A stretch of 64,000 nt of DNA from Chrysomallon squamiferum (Eukaryota > Mollusca > Gastropoda > Neomphalida > Peltospiridae): positions 19,782,342-19,846,341 of the forward strand of contig CM022679.1 of the NCBI GenBank assembly GCA_012295275.1, written 5' to 3'. Both the position numbers and the translations under genes were made by a program. Under the pieces are notes generated by a model. The model did not search any database. It saw only the letters and a list, made by a program, of their open reading frames with translations, and was not told where the DNA came from. Shown here piece after piece: positions 11,978 to 27,494 of the stretch. The first letter of the stretch is position 1. Each line of letters begins with the position of its first letter.

Positions 11978-14900
11978 TGGATAGATATATATAGACATCT
12001 GAAATGGCTTCAGAGAAGAATTATTTTTTTAATTAAAAATTAATATTAATATTGTTACTTTAATGGATAAAAATAAGGAATTACATGATCTGTATGAGTT
12101 TTAGAAATTAAAATACTAGCTGAAAACTGTTAATCAACATATTATTGTTGTTGTTGTTGTTATTTTGAAGAGTACACTAGATGACAATGTTTATATCTAG
12201 TATTACTTACCTGATCTTCTCTGTCGTGACGTGTTTGACAAAGCAGAGGACACCATCACATGTAGCTTGTACTGCGACACCTTCTCACGGTCTAGACTTT
12301 TCAAACACACAATTAGTCCTGTGCTTCCATTCACAACAAATACATCTGCAATTTTCATCATACACATGTTTTGGTGCCACTAATTTAGACTTAGTGTATT
12401 AGATAATATTATAATGTTGTAACGTTTTCTTTTTTATCTGTTAATATAAATGCCATATTTCAAATGAAACTGCATTATTCTAGAATTTTTATTTTTGTTC
12501 TATATATTTTTTTTTTTTTTTTTTTTTTTTTGAACTGAAGAATGTTATTTGACCTTATATAATAATATCAGGTGTACCGGTGAAATCTGAAGATGCTTTT
12601 CTTTTTTAAAGTCAGTATTACACAATGAATGCATCAAAATGCTAAACAGACTATTGATAATTTAATACTCTGTACAATAGTTTTATCAAATAATTTGATA
12701 AAATAAGAATGAATTTCTATTGTTTCAAATTGTCATTATATTTACCAATAAATTTAAATTATTATAAATTAAAATTATTTTTATTACATATGAATAAAAT
12801 ATCCATGAAATTTATATAATTAAGAGAAATTATACATAAAATTAATACACATTATAGAAAATATCATTAAAATTGATATATATATATATATTAGAACATA
12901 CATTCAAAATTATTATAGATTAATTTAATATAGGAGTATGTACAAAAAAAAAAAAATGAAGTCAACAGTTCATTTAAGAATAAAACCAGTTACTGTTATC
13001 TTCTGTTTGTTTTATAATTACCTGTTGGTCCATCAGTCATCTTGTAAACAACTTTGACGCCACTGATTTCGTCCGTGGTGTTCAAGTCAAGAAGTGCTAC
13101 AGGAGGAGCAGTGTTTTCTCTAACATGGGCCGTGTATTTTCTCTGGGGGAATGAAACTTTGGGCTCCATGATTGTTACTAGCACCTTGTATAAAAAAAAG
13201 AGTTCCAAAATTAATATTAAAATGTATCCATAATTTAAATGTGAATATAATATATATCTATATTTCTCCATGTTGAGAAATATGTTTATCAAATTTGTTT
13301 CTTTTTGAAAAGTAACAGATAATAAAAATTCAGTAGTAAAATTACTTCAATGACATTTTTGTTTTATTATTTTGTATTCTCAACAGTGTTTTTTGATGTT
13401 TTATAACATGTTATATATACCCATACTTATAGATAATTGTTTAAGAATGGTGTTTAGCATTTACAGTTAACTCTTCTCTAATTTAATTGTGTCCTACCTG
13501 TGTTGAACTGGAACTCTGAGGAGTCAGTTTATCAAAAGCTGTAACAGTGAAGAGATGCTGTCCCAAAGTCTCTGGCTCTTTAGTCAAGTACAAAACACCT
13601 GAATCTGTCTTGATGTTGAACAGACCATCTGCATTTCCCTGTGTGATGTTGTAGTAAAAATCACCAGCTCCAGCATCTAGTTCAGCTTGAAGAACAGAGC
13701 CAGCAGGGCTTCCCACAGCAATCTCAAGTAAATACAGAGATCTGCTGAACTTTGGTTTAGTGTCATAGGTGTCGTTGACATACACATAGACAACAGTCGT
13801 TGAGTTCTGTGAAGGACTGCCAAGGTCACTAGCCATAACTTGAAGTGTGAATTCTTTTTGTTCTTCATAATCTAATGGTCTAAGAGTCTGTATTGATCCA
13901 TCTGAAGGTGGAAAACAAAAAGATAAAATTGTTAGAATATAGAATAATTTATTCAGTGCTTAGAACCTATCATGAAAAGTATACTTGTCATTTTGTATTT
14001 AATTTTAAAATAACATTTTACAAAGAAATGTACAGCAACATTTCAGAACAAATCTAAAATTTTATTAAAATTGTAACTGCTGCCTTTGTTGACTGCTTTT
14101 AGAGTGACTGCTAATGAAGAAGAATAAGAACTCACCAAGTGCATTTATCTGAAAATAACTGTCAGAATCATTCCCAGTTAGCCTGTACACCACCTGACCA
14201 TTGAGACCCGCGTCTCTGTCAGTAGCTGATACGTTGATAATCTGACAGAAAATAAAACATCAAGAATAAAAGTGCATGAATATACTTGAGGTAGAACTGT
14301 TATAACATTTTCACTATTTTGCAATGATCTTTCTCTTTATATTAATCCCTTTCTTCTTCTTTTTATTTTTGCTGTTTTCTCTTCTCTAGTTTTTATTTTA
14401 TTTTTTATACACTTTTTAAATCCTCTCTTTCTTCTTCTTATTTTTTTAATACTCTCCATTTTAATTTTTAATTTTTTTTTTTGTACTGTTCCTTTTTTTG
14501 TGTGTCTATTCTGATCTGTTTTCCATTCTTTGATACTGTGTGTCTGTGTCTTTATGTGTATGGGTAATTTTTTCCCCTCACAATTCTTACATTTGTTATT
14601 GCATTTTCATTTTCTCTGATAAATGTGATGTAGAGCTCTTTCTGAAACTGTGGATTTTCATCATTTTGATCCAATACATTGATGTTCACTGCAGCCACTG
14701 CTGTCAGAGAGTTGTTCCCATGATCTTTTGCCTGGAGATAAATCAACAGCATAAAATAAATAACAATAAATCATCATCTATGTGTCTCGCAATAAAAATA
14801 TCAAAATGAATAATAACATACCCCGATAATTTATACTTAAGTCAAATAGATATAAAACAGATATTAACAACTGACATTCATAATAAGATGAAAAATAAGA

Positions 14901-17900
14901 TCTGACATTAACACTGTTTAGCAGGCAGAAACTGTAGTAATTACTTTCTTTTCTATAATTTAAAGGATGTTAAGTAGAAAAATCAGAATGTAGTAACTAC
15001 AAGAAAATCAAAACAGAGAAAATTTATATTTTTACATCATAATGTTGAAAGAATGTTAATTAACTGATTTACTTTTAACTTCATGTGTTCTTTCTTTATA
15101 AAAGTAACTAACTTAGATTTAATATTCAACAGATGTGAAACCTAACCTGAACTAGTAATAAATAATTATATTTTTCTTCTCTGTCTAAAGTTCCATTTAA
15201 TATCAGTTCACCTGTATTTACGTCAATACTAAAGTGAGTATCTGAAAATCAAAGTAAAATATTTAATACTTGTGGCTGTTCCACAATATTTGTCTAGTAA
15301 ATTATGTTAATATTTATAGCATTTAATTGTTCTTTGAATCAGAATAAAACCTAAATGAAAAGGATTTTAAATTAAGGAGACATAATGAAAACTATTTTGG
15401 AAAAATGGAAAGTTTTTTTGTTTCAAAACTGTTTATTTTCAAACATGTTCTACACTTTAATGATTCTTAACAAGAATTTTTTTTCATAAGACATGGATTT
15501 TAACTAAACTTGGTAACTAAATTTATTCTGATATAAAATGTTAGTATATTTTTACAATTTATTAGCAAAAAGCAGTAATAATAGTCATTCATAATGCACA
15601 TACACATTATTTAATAAGACAAATGAAAATCTAAAATGACTGTAACTAACATTTTCAATATGTGTTAAAAGTAGCCAGTGAAAATATTACCATTAGTTAA
15701 TAAAGAGTATGTGAGTTTGGCATTAACACCAACATCACCATCTGTAGCAGTGACTTTCAGAATGTTCAGTTTTTCTTCATTTTCCTCAATGTCCATCCTA
15801 TACACACTGCTAGAAAACACAGGTGCATTGTCATTTTCATCCAACACATTCACCACAACCTGTAGAAAAATATATTTAACATTTGTTTTTGATTCAGTAA
15901 TGAAGTTTGAACATCCATTAAAATGATATATTTACTACCCTTAATCCAGACTATATAAACCAAAAATATCAGTTTATCATACTGATGTTTAAATTACAGT
16001 ATGCTATTATAACTTTACAGAAAGCATTTAAAGAAAATTAAAAGTTCTATGCAGTAAAGGTTTGAATTGCTGTGTTATATTATATAAAAACTAAAATGAA
16101 AATGTAGAATCCAGTGTCTACAAACAAGTATTTATAAACTAAAAACATTAATGTCAAAAAATACACTCAATGAAATAACATTGTAGTGAAATCTGTCAAA
16201 ATAAATTAAAATTTAAAACAAAGAATTCAAAATAATTTAAAATAAATAATTCAAAATAAAGAATTCATAATAATTTAAAAAAAAAAGAAATGAAAATAAT
16301 ATATTATAAAGAATTCAAAACAGTTAATTATAAAAGCAGTGGTTCTGTAGTCTGGGGTCTGACTACTGGTTCACAACATCAGTTGTAGTTCTCTGTGATG
16401 AGGTCAGTGGAAACAGGTAAATACGATTCTACTTACCACAGCAAAAGCTGTCCGTTCAGGTGTTCTTCCATTACAAACTTGAATGATAAAAGTATAAGAA
16501 GATTTGGTTTCCCTGTCCAGTTCTGCAGCTGTTGTAACACTACCCTGCAAGATATTACATTTAAACATATTTTTAAAAATATTTATATATTTATTTATTT
16601 ATTTATTATTACTGTTATCATCATTATTCTTGTTTGTTTTTTTAAACAGAATACACTGGATTATTTACTGTATTTCTCAGAAATGAATTAAAATAATGTA
16701 AAGTTAAGTACTCTTAATTAACTACTTTAAATAATTTAATATTTTTATATACATGACAAAATGCTTTATTTAATAATGGTTTGTTTTCAGTAACATATGA
16801 ACTGAATAGGCTGATTTAGGCAGATAAAACATTGAATGAGGTTTGATCTATGTTTTAAAAAGTACAGCTTACATTTGTAGTTTCTATGGTGAAGATTTGT
16901 GAGGCCTCAGTTGTGTTAGTAATTGAATAAGTCAGTTTGCCTGAAGTTCCATTTGAAAGTCTTGCACTAACTGACCCTACACAGCTACCTTGAATGGGAT
17001 GAATAACAGAAATTATCAAAAATGTTTGTTTTTTATTATTATTAAATAATGATTAGACAAAATTTGATATAAAATAATTCTTTATGTGATGATATTTTAG
17101 AAATTATTTTTATAACAGATAAAAATAAACCTTTGAGAATGGTCTATTTAAGAAACAAACAAAAAACAATAGAGAAAGAAAATGGTGAAACATTCAATAA
17201 TTGTTAAAACAATAAAAATTTATTAATTGCTTAATACATCAATCATGTTTATAAAAGATTTATCAAACATATGTAAATTTAACATTTCAGAATTGTAGTG
17301 TTTTTTGTTTTTTTATGGGTTTTTAACCTTTAAATTAATTACTGTTAATCAAATTTAAGTTTATAAAACCATTTTACAAGAATATCCTAAATCTGACCTG
17401 CTTCCTGGTTTTCCTTAACAGAAAACTTGTAAATATCTTTATCAAAAAGAGGCATTTCATCTCCTACAGTGTTCACCCTGATGTTCAGAGAGATATTACT
17501 CATCCTTTTCTCATCACCGTTGTCTGTGGCAAGTACCTCCAGCTTGATAGAACTGTGAGTCAGTAAACCTTCAGCCATTATGTTTCTCAAAGACTTTGAA
17601 ATTGTTACAAGTCCAGTAGTCTCATCAATATCAAAGTAATCACTATACTGTCCAGATAAACTATATTTGATGACTCCATTTTCTCCACTGTCTGGATCAT
17701 GAGCTTTAGCTAGTGCTATCACTGATCTTGTAGGAGATTCCACCAGAATGCTGACATTGATAGGGTTATTACTGCATGATTCCTCATTACAGAACACTGG
17801 GTCATTGTCATTTTTATCCAGTATTGCTACTGATACATCAATGTATGAAACACAAGGCGGGTTGCCATGGTCTGAAGCATAAATTTTAAAACTGTAATTA

Positions 17901-20900
17901 TCATTTTCCTCTCGGTCTATCGGTTTCACTGTTCTTAGTTCATTTCCTGATATCTCAAAGAATTCTTCAATAACTAGAAACAAGTGAGAAATAGAAAAAA
18001 TAAATAGATTACAGTTATATTTAGAAAACAATTTAAAACAAAGTTTCATAGTTCTCAACAATTCGTGTTAATTAGTTTTAACACACACACACACACACAC
18101 ACACACATCTACATAAGTACAAACATTCTCTCACACACATGCATATTGTATTAATATTCTATAATCAAATCAAATTTAAATTAAAAATAAATATAAGAAG
18201 TATTCTAAAACTCAGAAGCTACTTATAACTTATGTGTTTTTAAAAAATCTAATAAACAAAGTATAAATAATGCTATAGAGTGCTAAATTAACAACAAAAA
18301 CCTATAATATAAAAAGAACATCACATTTTACCTGTGTTATTAAGAAAGAATGTAACAGTGCCATTCACACCTTTGTCTGGATCAGGTGCGGTCAAATTTC
18401 CAATACAGGTAGCATTTTCATTCTCACTAACAAGAAACTTTGTATCTAGTAGAGAGAATGCTGGACAGTTGTCATTAACATCGTCTATGAAGACAAGAAG
18501 AGTAGTAAACGTAGAGTGTTTCCCATCACTGGCAGACACAGTGAGGTTGTAAACACTCTTCCTTTCCCTGTCCAGTCCTCCAGCTACCTTCACAACACCT
18601 ACAAATAAACACATTGTGTGCTCATACAATTAGTAGAGGCTATTTTCTTGGCAAAAAAACATTACACTGTAATTTAAATCTTTAGTAAAGAAACATTTGG
18701 AACACTTGTGAAATATTTTCTATGATGTTACCAAAAAAATTGGTGAAAATATCTAGAAGGTGAAACTAACTTTTAACTATAGAAAAAAAATTAAGAATTA
18801 TTTGGAAAAAATTAGAGAAACATCTACAAATATCAACATAACAATGACAAAGACGGATCGTTTTCTATTTAGTGAAAGTAAAAATATTTTTCATATATCT
18901 TTTGTTTTTTTGCCCAAAATATTAACGTTTAGTTGAGCTTCTTTTTTTTTTTAATCCAGTGAAACATATTACCAGCTATTTTTACAAATAACATTGTCAG
19001 GCATAATATATTTTCACTAGTTTCTACATACATCAAGAAACACTGTCATGGAATTTTCACTAAAGTCAGGTTTGAAATCTCTCTTGTATGCACATACACA
19101 CCTACTCATACACACTGACAAACACACACATACATACACATGTGTACACACACCCAGTCACACACACACACACACATACAACCAGTCATACACATACACA
19201 CACTCATACACATTTACACACAAACATTCATATTCAAACAAACACACATATACCAGTTATTATTATGTTTGTCAAGTGTGTCATATATCAGAAGATAAAT
19301 GATCTTAATTCAATTCACTTTATTGTGATGCACACCTGTTAGAGGATCAATGAAAAATCTGAAGTCATCTCCAGACACTAAAGTGTAATGTAATGAGCTG
19401 TTGCCATTGATGTCACTGTCAGATGCTATTACTTGACCGACAACGTCTGATGGACGTGAAGATTCAGAAATACTAAACGTGTAGAGAGTGGATGGAAACT
19501 GGGGAGATTCGTCATTAACATCAGAAACATGAATCACAACTGAAGTGTTCCCTTTGTTTCCCCTGCCTTCTGCATCTTGCGCTATTATCTGGAAAAAAAA
19601 ACCCACAAAAAAATATATTTTGTGTATAATGTCTTTTTCTGTGAAAAATAAAAAATAGACAAAATATAATTTATGTTCTTTGTAAAATATTTTTCACACA
19701 AAATGTAAGAAATGAATTATGTGTAAATGTAAAATATTGTCACAAAAGAAAAATATAAAATTTTATCTCAAATCATAAAACAGTATATTAATGTTGTGTT
19801 ACCTGTATGATGTATACTGGTGTCTGTTCTCTATCCAGGCTCTGAGTATTTAAATATATCTCTGCATTATTAGGATTCACATAGAACGGTACAACAGCAG
19901 GATACAGGCTGTACCAAATCCCTTCTGTTCCATTCACACCATTGTCTGAATCAGTGGCAGTTACAGATGGTATCTATATGATGCAGAATGAAAAAGTATT
20001 AAAATTAAATTGAATGTAAATTAGTATTATTATCTCTTTTTTTTTCATGAGAAATAAATCATAAACTGAAACAATGACACATAAAAAACATGAATGGAAA
20101 GAATGGCTTTAAAAAGTTGAAGTGATGATTAGAATTTTAACTCTTCTAATTGTAAAATAACAATATTTAAAAATATTTTTACTATGAAAAATGAACTAAT
20201 ATAAATATATTTCTTTACAAGATGAAAGAAATATTTAATTACAAGGATGTATATAAAAAATGTTTTGCTGTGAGTATATTTATTTTATCACATTAACTGA
20301 TATTATTCAAATAACAAAATATAAAGATATTACTATGTCAATCTGTGTTCCATTCTCAGCAGCTTCAGAAATGCTAGCATTGTACACACTGTATGTAAAC
20401 ACTGGAGAATTGTCGTTTATGTCCATTATGTGTACTGTGATGTCAGATGTGTTCTTGAAAAACAAAAGAAAGACAACAACACAAGAGTTACTTTTCTTCA
20501 ATAACATTGAAAAACATTGCATTAAAGAATGCTTAATTAAGTGCAGTATTTGTTAAATGCACAGTTTGCTGTATCTTTAAGTGTTTATTATCTGAGGAAA
20601 GATCTCGTTACAAATGTTAAATATTGTTTACAGATAATTCAGATTATGGGAAATTAACTGTGTTCTGTAATGAATGTGTCATCTTGTTTAAATAAAAATT
20701 ATTATTATTATTATTATTAATTATCGATATTATTTTATTTGTTAATATTATTGTTATTATTACAATTGTTGCTGCTGTTGTTATTTAGAGAAAACAATGA
20801 TTATGGGAAATTAACCTTCTTTAAATAAAAATTATTATTATTACAATTAATTATGTCTATTATTATTATTGTTTTTTTTATTTTTTATTTTCTGTTGTTT

Positions 20901-22978
20901 TTATAGTGTTATTATTTTTGTTGTTGTAATAATAATAATCATCATTATCATCACCATCATCATCATTCACCATCATCATCATCATTACTACAACTGTTAT
21001 TGTTTACTTTGAGTGGAACCAATCCTCTGTCTGTAACTTGTACTGTAAATCTAATGACTGCTGTTCCATTTTCCATGAGCCACCTGGTGTCTTCACGATC
21101 AAGTTCTGTAACTACTGTTATTATTCCCTGAAAAAAAACACAATCAAAAAACAAACTTTTAAAATTGTTTGCCTACAATTACAGATTTGAGATGCACAGA
21201 TTTCTTTTTCATGAATTATATATATCTGTTTATTTCATTACTAAGAAACTGAAATCATTGAAAAGATTTTGCTTGTACAAAGTACCGAGATTCACTAGTC
21301 TGATAGTTATTATCTGGATGAACCTAAATAATGTGCAATTTTCTGCAGTCTTAATATTCCATAATTAAATAAAGGAATAAAAGGATACATTCACTACAGC
21401 ATAATAATTATGGCATATATAACGAAAACTTAATGTTGAGAGAAATAGATAAAATGACTGTAAGTTATTTTTTCTGAAAGTCAGTTAATGTATGAAACAC
21501 TAATACTGATGTATTTTCACTTTTTAAAGATATTCTGTGTGTGTGTGTGTGTATGTTTGTGATTACGGTACTTTTCATGTGTATGGGAATGACTATAAAA
21601 TAGGTATCTTATTAACTTTATTGCCAATGGTTTTTATGTTAAATATTCCTTCTGTGTTTCCTTTCACAATACTGAATGTGAGTAAAGAGTTGTTCCCAGT
21701 ATCTTTATCATGGGCATCTATCACCATGGACTGATTAATACTGGAGGGTCCTGAAAAAATAAAATAAAATAAAATACAAATTTAAAATTTAAACAATAAA
21801 AAATAAAAGAGTAAATATGTATTAATAGATGTCACTGGACTGGTTAAGTCTTATCAGATATCTTAATCTTTCACAGATACAAAGAGAATTTTTTTAATAA
21901 AATTTTATATACTGTATTAAAATTTAAAAGAAGCAATAACTGAAGTAGTAGCTAAATATAAAATGCTTTTATCTTTTTTCACCAAAGTAAAATAAAAATA
22001 AAAATAATACTGCTCCTAATAAGGATGATGATGATAACAGTGATAGAAATAGTTTTAGGTTTAGTAGCTGTAGTAGTGCTGCTGCTTCAACTACTGTTAT
22101 TACTAATTATTCTCCTCTTTCTCCTCCTCCTAATAATAATAATAATAATAATAAGTTAATCTAATTCTTTAAAATAAAACATGCAAACACACCTTCCACT
22201 ATGTCAAAAACACAGTGTGATTTGTTGAACTGTGGAGCATTGTCATTTTCATCTGTAATGATGATCTTTAATTCCATTTTCCCCTACATGATAACAGAAA
22301 CAAAGGTTTAGTGAAAAACAAAACATTCTTTTAATAAAATAATTTTCATGGTTCAGTAAGTTCAAAACAGTTTAAAGATTGTTTTACTGTTCATTGTTGA
22401 AAACAGATAGATCATGTGAGGGAATCAATAGATATTGCATCAGTTAAGATGTGAGTAAGGTCTATCAAAATAGTGATGTCATTTTCAAATTTAATGAACA
22501 TTTTAATAATATAAAATTACCACTATTTTATGAGTTATTGAAAATATATTGATATTATTGAAGAGAATTTATCAGTACTGATAAAACTTACATGTTACAT
22601 ATCTATATTAGAAGTTAAATCAAACTTACAGTGTGATTAGCCAAATCTTCAGCAACAACATCAAGACTGTATGATTCCTGAGACTCTCTGTCCAGTTCTG
22701 ACCTGACAGTGATTTTACCACTTTCACTATCAACAACAAAGACCTCTGAAAGAATTAAAGAACTTATTATCACAAAATGTTAGTATAATTAAAGAATATA
22801 ATGTTATTTTCATTTAACTGTGTTATACATGGCTTTTTCTTTAAAGTGATTCATAACTGAGATTCAGAAACTTTAAATTAACTTTAATATATGTGTGGAT
22901 GTGTGTACATATACACATACATATGAGTGTGTGTGTGTGAGTGTGTGTGTTTGTGAGTTGTGTGTGTGTAAATATGTA

Positions 22979-23019
<41 letters not shown>

Positions 23020-23055
23020 ATGTGTGTGTGTGTGTGTATGAGTGTGTGTGTGTAT

Positions 23056-23112
<57 letters not shown>

Positions 23113-24737
23113 TGTGTGTGAGTTGTGTATGTGTGTGTGTGTGTGTGTTTCATGGACATCTATTGTTTTATTTTATTTTATTTTTTATTTTAAGCAATCC
23201 ATTATGATAGAGAAGCATAGGAAAATAATTTTCTACATAAATATTTGGAATAAATGTATTGATAACAACATTTACCTTCAGGATAAAGACTATATCTGAT
23301 TTTTCCTTTGTCAGTATAATCCAGATCCACAGCTTCTGCCTGGAATATCATGGATCCGATACTGGTTTTCTAAAGAAAGTGAAAAACAAACATGTTTTTT
23401 AAATAAACAAGTACCAAAACAACAGTTAAAAATAATATCCATTCAAACATAACACCTAATGCTGATTTTCTAAACAACCAAATAACTGCAAATGAAAGTA
23501 AATTAACATTAAAAAATTATCATTTATATTTTCATAATATTATAATAATTCAGCAACACTGTAAAATAAAATCCACTGATTTTTATCCAAATATCACAAG
23601 TAACATAAAATTACATTTCATTTCATTCTTTTTATGAAACGACGTCAACAACAACAACAACAACAAAAATAACCCAGTTATATATTAAACTTGATCCCTT
23701 ATTCTATTCTATACATTAACATATTAGTGACAAAATAATAACTGTTACAGGGAAAAAAGGAAAATAAAAAAAGTCATTTTTTCTGTTTATTTATTGTTGT
23801 TGTGTTGTTGTTGTAGATGCTGTTGTTATTATTATATAACAACTATTGTTTTTGTTGTTGTTGTTATTGTTGTTGTTTAGTCTATATTACCTCTGAAATG
23901 TTAATGCTAACAAGAGTTTGAGGAAACTCTGGTAAATTGTCATTTTCATCAAGAATGAGTACAATCACAATTGCTGTTGCTGTGTACGTTTCATCTGACG
24001 CTGTCACCTGTTAAATAAACATGGCTGCCACATCTGATTTTAAGCTGTACTGATAGAGACATATGTAGAAAGATCCATTAATACATTTTCACAGAATATT
24101 ATATAATGTCTTTAACTTACAATTAACTTTGATAGATACAAGTATTGCTCTTTTAACTTCACAACCAATATATGTTATGAGTAATGTTGTTTTGAACAAA
24201 TATTATTATTATTATTATTTATTTATTTGTTATTTGTTTGTTTATTTATTTATTTGTTATTTGTTTGTTTATTTATTTATTTATTATTTTATTTTGTAAT
24301 TAAGCCCTTGAACCACTCAAAGATACACTAGTTATCAGAAAATGTTTATGTACACGAAGACAAAAGGGATAATATAACATGGCACAGTAGTCATTGAAAT
24401 AAAAATGAAAATGTATTATCTCTGTAATATTGTACAATGTGATAATATATTAAAAAATGTTTTAAATTAACCTGGAATGTATATCTATATAGCTGGTTTG
24501 TTGGTATTAATTCACGATCTAATTTGTTTTTCACCAGTACAGCCCCAGTAGATGAATTAACAGAAAATAATTCACTGGAAGAATCCTGGGAAGGGTTGAT
24601 GTCATATGTTAGCTGGAAAACAGAATTTGATAAGTAAATTAGTTATGTGTTAATAATAAATTAGTTATTTCATATTTCAATAAATTATTAACTTAATCAC
24701 CACCACAGTCAATATCAACAACAATAAAGGAAAGAGA

Positions 24738-24823
<86 letters not shown>

Positions 24824-27420
24824 TAGTAATAATAATTGTAATAGTAAATGTAACAACAACAATAATAAGTTTCAATACCAATGCAAATTATTTGTATCAT
24901 CCAAAAAGGAATTTTTTAAAAATAAAAAATCTTCATACTTACATAACTATAAATAAAATATTAATATAAAATAATTTTTAAAATATAACTCTAAATATAA
25001 ATTAGTAACTAACTCAATTATTATTAATTTTTTTTATGTTTTTTTTTTAAAATCAAAAATGCAATAACATAATCAATATGTACAGATTATTGTTAATATA
25101 ATACTTAATTAAAAATAAATATGATAAATTACCTTTGTATCTAAATCAGGGTCAGTAGCTGAGACAACTAAATTTTGTTGCTGATTAGAGCCAGCTACTA
25201 AAACAGGGTCAGATATATTTGCTGCTTCTGACACTTTTCCTTGGTATTCTCTCTTTTCAAAATGTGGTGGCGTGTCTTTCACATCAAGCACTTCTACTAT
25301 CACCTGCATTAAACATGTGTCAGAAATCACTCACTCAAACAAACAAAACAGTGTGAGAATAATATATCTGGGTAAAATGAAGTAGATGGAAAATTATGAA
25401 ATGATAACCAGTGATTTGTTTCTGATTATGGGTAAGCATATGTTAAAGATATTGTATTGCTAACTCATCACAGTAGCCCATGAAATGTCAGAATATGATT
25501 TTCTCTTTTTTACTATTATTGAATTGGAATGGTAATTAATATTTGCTGAGAAGATAATCCTTTATTACATGACAGTACAGTTTTAGAATTTATAAGTAAA
25601 TACCTGAGCTTGGGCTGTTTGATTTTCACTCTGGGCTTCAACAAGTAGTGTGTAATGGTTGACTGTTTCTCGATCCAGAGACTTGGCTGTTAATATTTTA
25701 CCCTGAAATTAGGTTTGATTTAATTTTACTGTTGTATTCTGAAAATATACTATTTAATTGATTTCATTATGGTTTTGTTTTAGTTTATGGTATTTTATTT
25801 TTATTATATCTGTAAATATAATACTTTAATTTAATTTTGTTAATGTGCTATATTTTAAAATAATTCAATAATTAAGCTCTGAAAATATGTAACTTTAAGA
25901 TATATTTTTACATTTTTTATAAACATACTACTAATAATTTTATTATGATAGAATGAAAAAAATAATATTTTAATTCAAAATTTTAGAAATTAATTTCTAT
26001 ATGAAACACAGTTTCATATTCACCTGATTTGGTTTAATACTGAATGTTTCATTGCCATTTCCACGTTGTATGACATATGTGATACCAGAATCTCCAGATG
26101 TTGTGTTAAGATCTACCAGAACAAAACCAACAGGGGCATCTTCCTTCACACTGGCTGTAATGAAAGCTGGACAGAATGAAAAGAGTGAATTGTCACTTCT
26201 CACATCTATTGTCAGATTGGCCAGAGAGCACAGGTCTGTGTAATTAACATTGCATGCTTTCAGTTTCAGATGATATTTCTTCTCCTCTGTGAGAGACACT
26301 TTAGTCTGCAGAATGCCAGTTGTTTTGTCGATAGAGAAAACATCCAAGTAATTAAGCAGTTGATAGAGAACTGCCCCGTCACTGCTGGAAGCAAATGTGA
26401 CATCACTGGAGAAAGCAGTGATGTGCGACATCTTACATGATGCCGATGTCTTCACAAGTACAACAGGAAGTGCTGAAGGCCACACAGGAGCTTCAGGAAC
26501 ATTTTCCACATTAATAGTAACAGTAGTTGTTGTAGTCTTAGCTATGTATGACGAGTCTTTAGCGATAACAGTCAGGGTATATGTTGGTCCATGACGTCCT
26601 TCATAATCCAGTTGTTTAACCACAGAAATACTACCTGAGTGAGAATCTAGATCAAACACTGTATCTTCATCACCTTCAGTAAGTGCATACTGAACTAACC
26701 CTGAAGAACCCCTGTCTGAGTCATTAGCATATATTTCACCAATCACTGTGTGAAGGCTAATGTTCTCTGCAACACTAAAAGTGTATGGAGTATTCCAGAA
26801 CACTGGAGCATTGTTGCTGTCTTCTATACTAACTGTGAGTTTTCCTTCATTAAAGTTTGGTGGGATGCCATGGTCACTAACATGCACTGAGATGTTGTAC
26901 TCACTCTTCTCTCTTCTGTCGAAGTAATCAACAACTCTTATACTACCATTTCTGGCACTGATCTCAAACTTGCCTTCTGTGTCTGTTAACCAGAATGTAA
27001 ACCCTTTATTTGTTGCATCTTTGTCAGTTACATTCACAACAAAAATTACCTTTCCAATTTCTACATTTTCAGGAATACTGATATGAGACATTTTAAGATA
27101 AAAAATAGGAATATTGTCATTAACATCTACAAGTGTTATGTTAACATCAGCAAAACTGTAACTGTTGCCATCTGTGACAGAAACTTTTCCTGTAAGAATG
27201 GAGTTTGGACCATCAGCATCTAAAGTGCCAGCTGTTGTTAATATTCCTGTTGAGGTTAAATACAGACCTGGTATGTCAGTAAGCAGTGTGTACACTAATT
27301 TATCTGCTGGTGTGTCTTCATCTTTAGCAGTCACCTGAATTATAAATTATTAAAAATTATTAAAGTGGAAAAAATAATTGTGAGATGAAAAGTAATTATG
27401 GATGTACAATAATTTAAACA

Positions 27421-27494
<74 letters not shown>

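Noticed and set aside
22884-23299. Open frames of His/Thr or Cys/Val repeats on both strands
   Set aside because: Pure translation of a (GT)n array; no start context, splice sites or conserved residues.
24677-24900. Leu-rich, Thr-rich and Tyr-rich open frames
   Set aside because: Three frames of one trinucleotide microsatellite.
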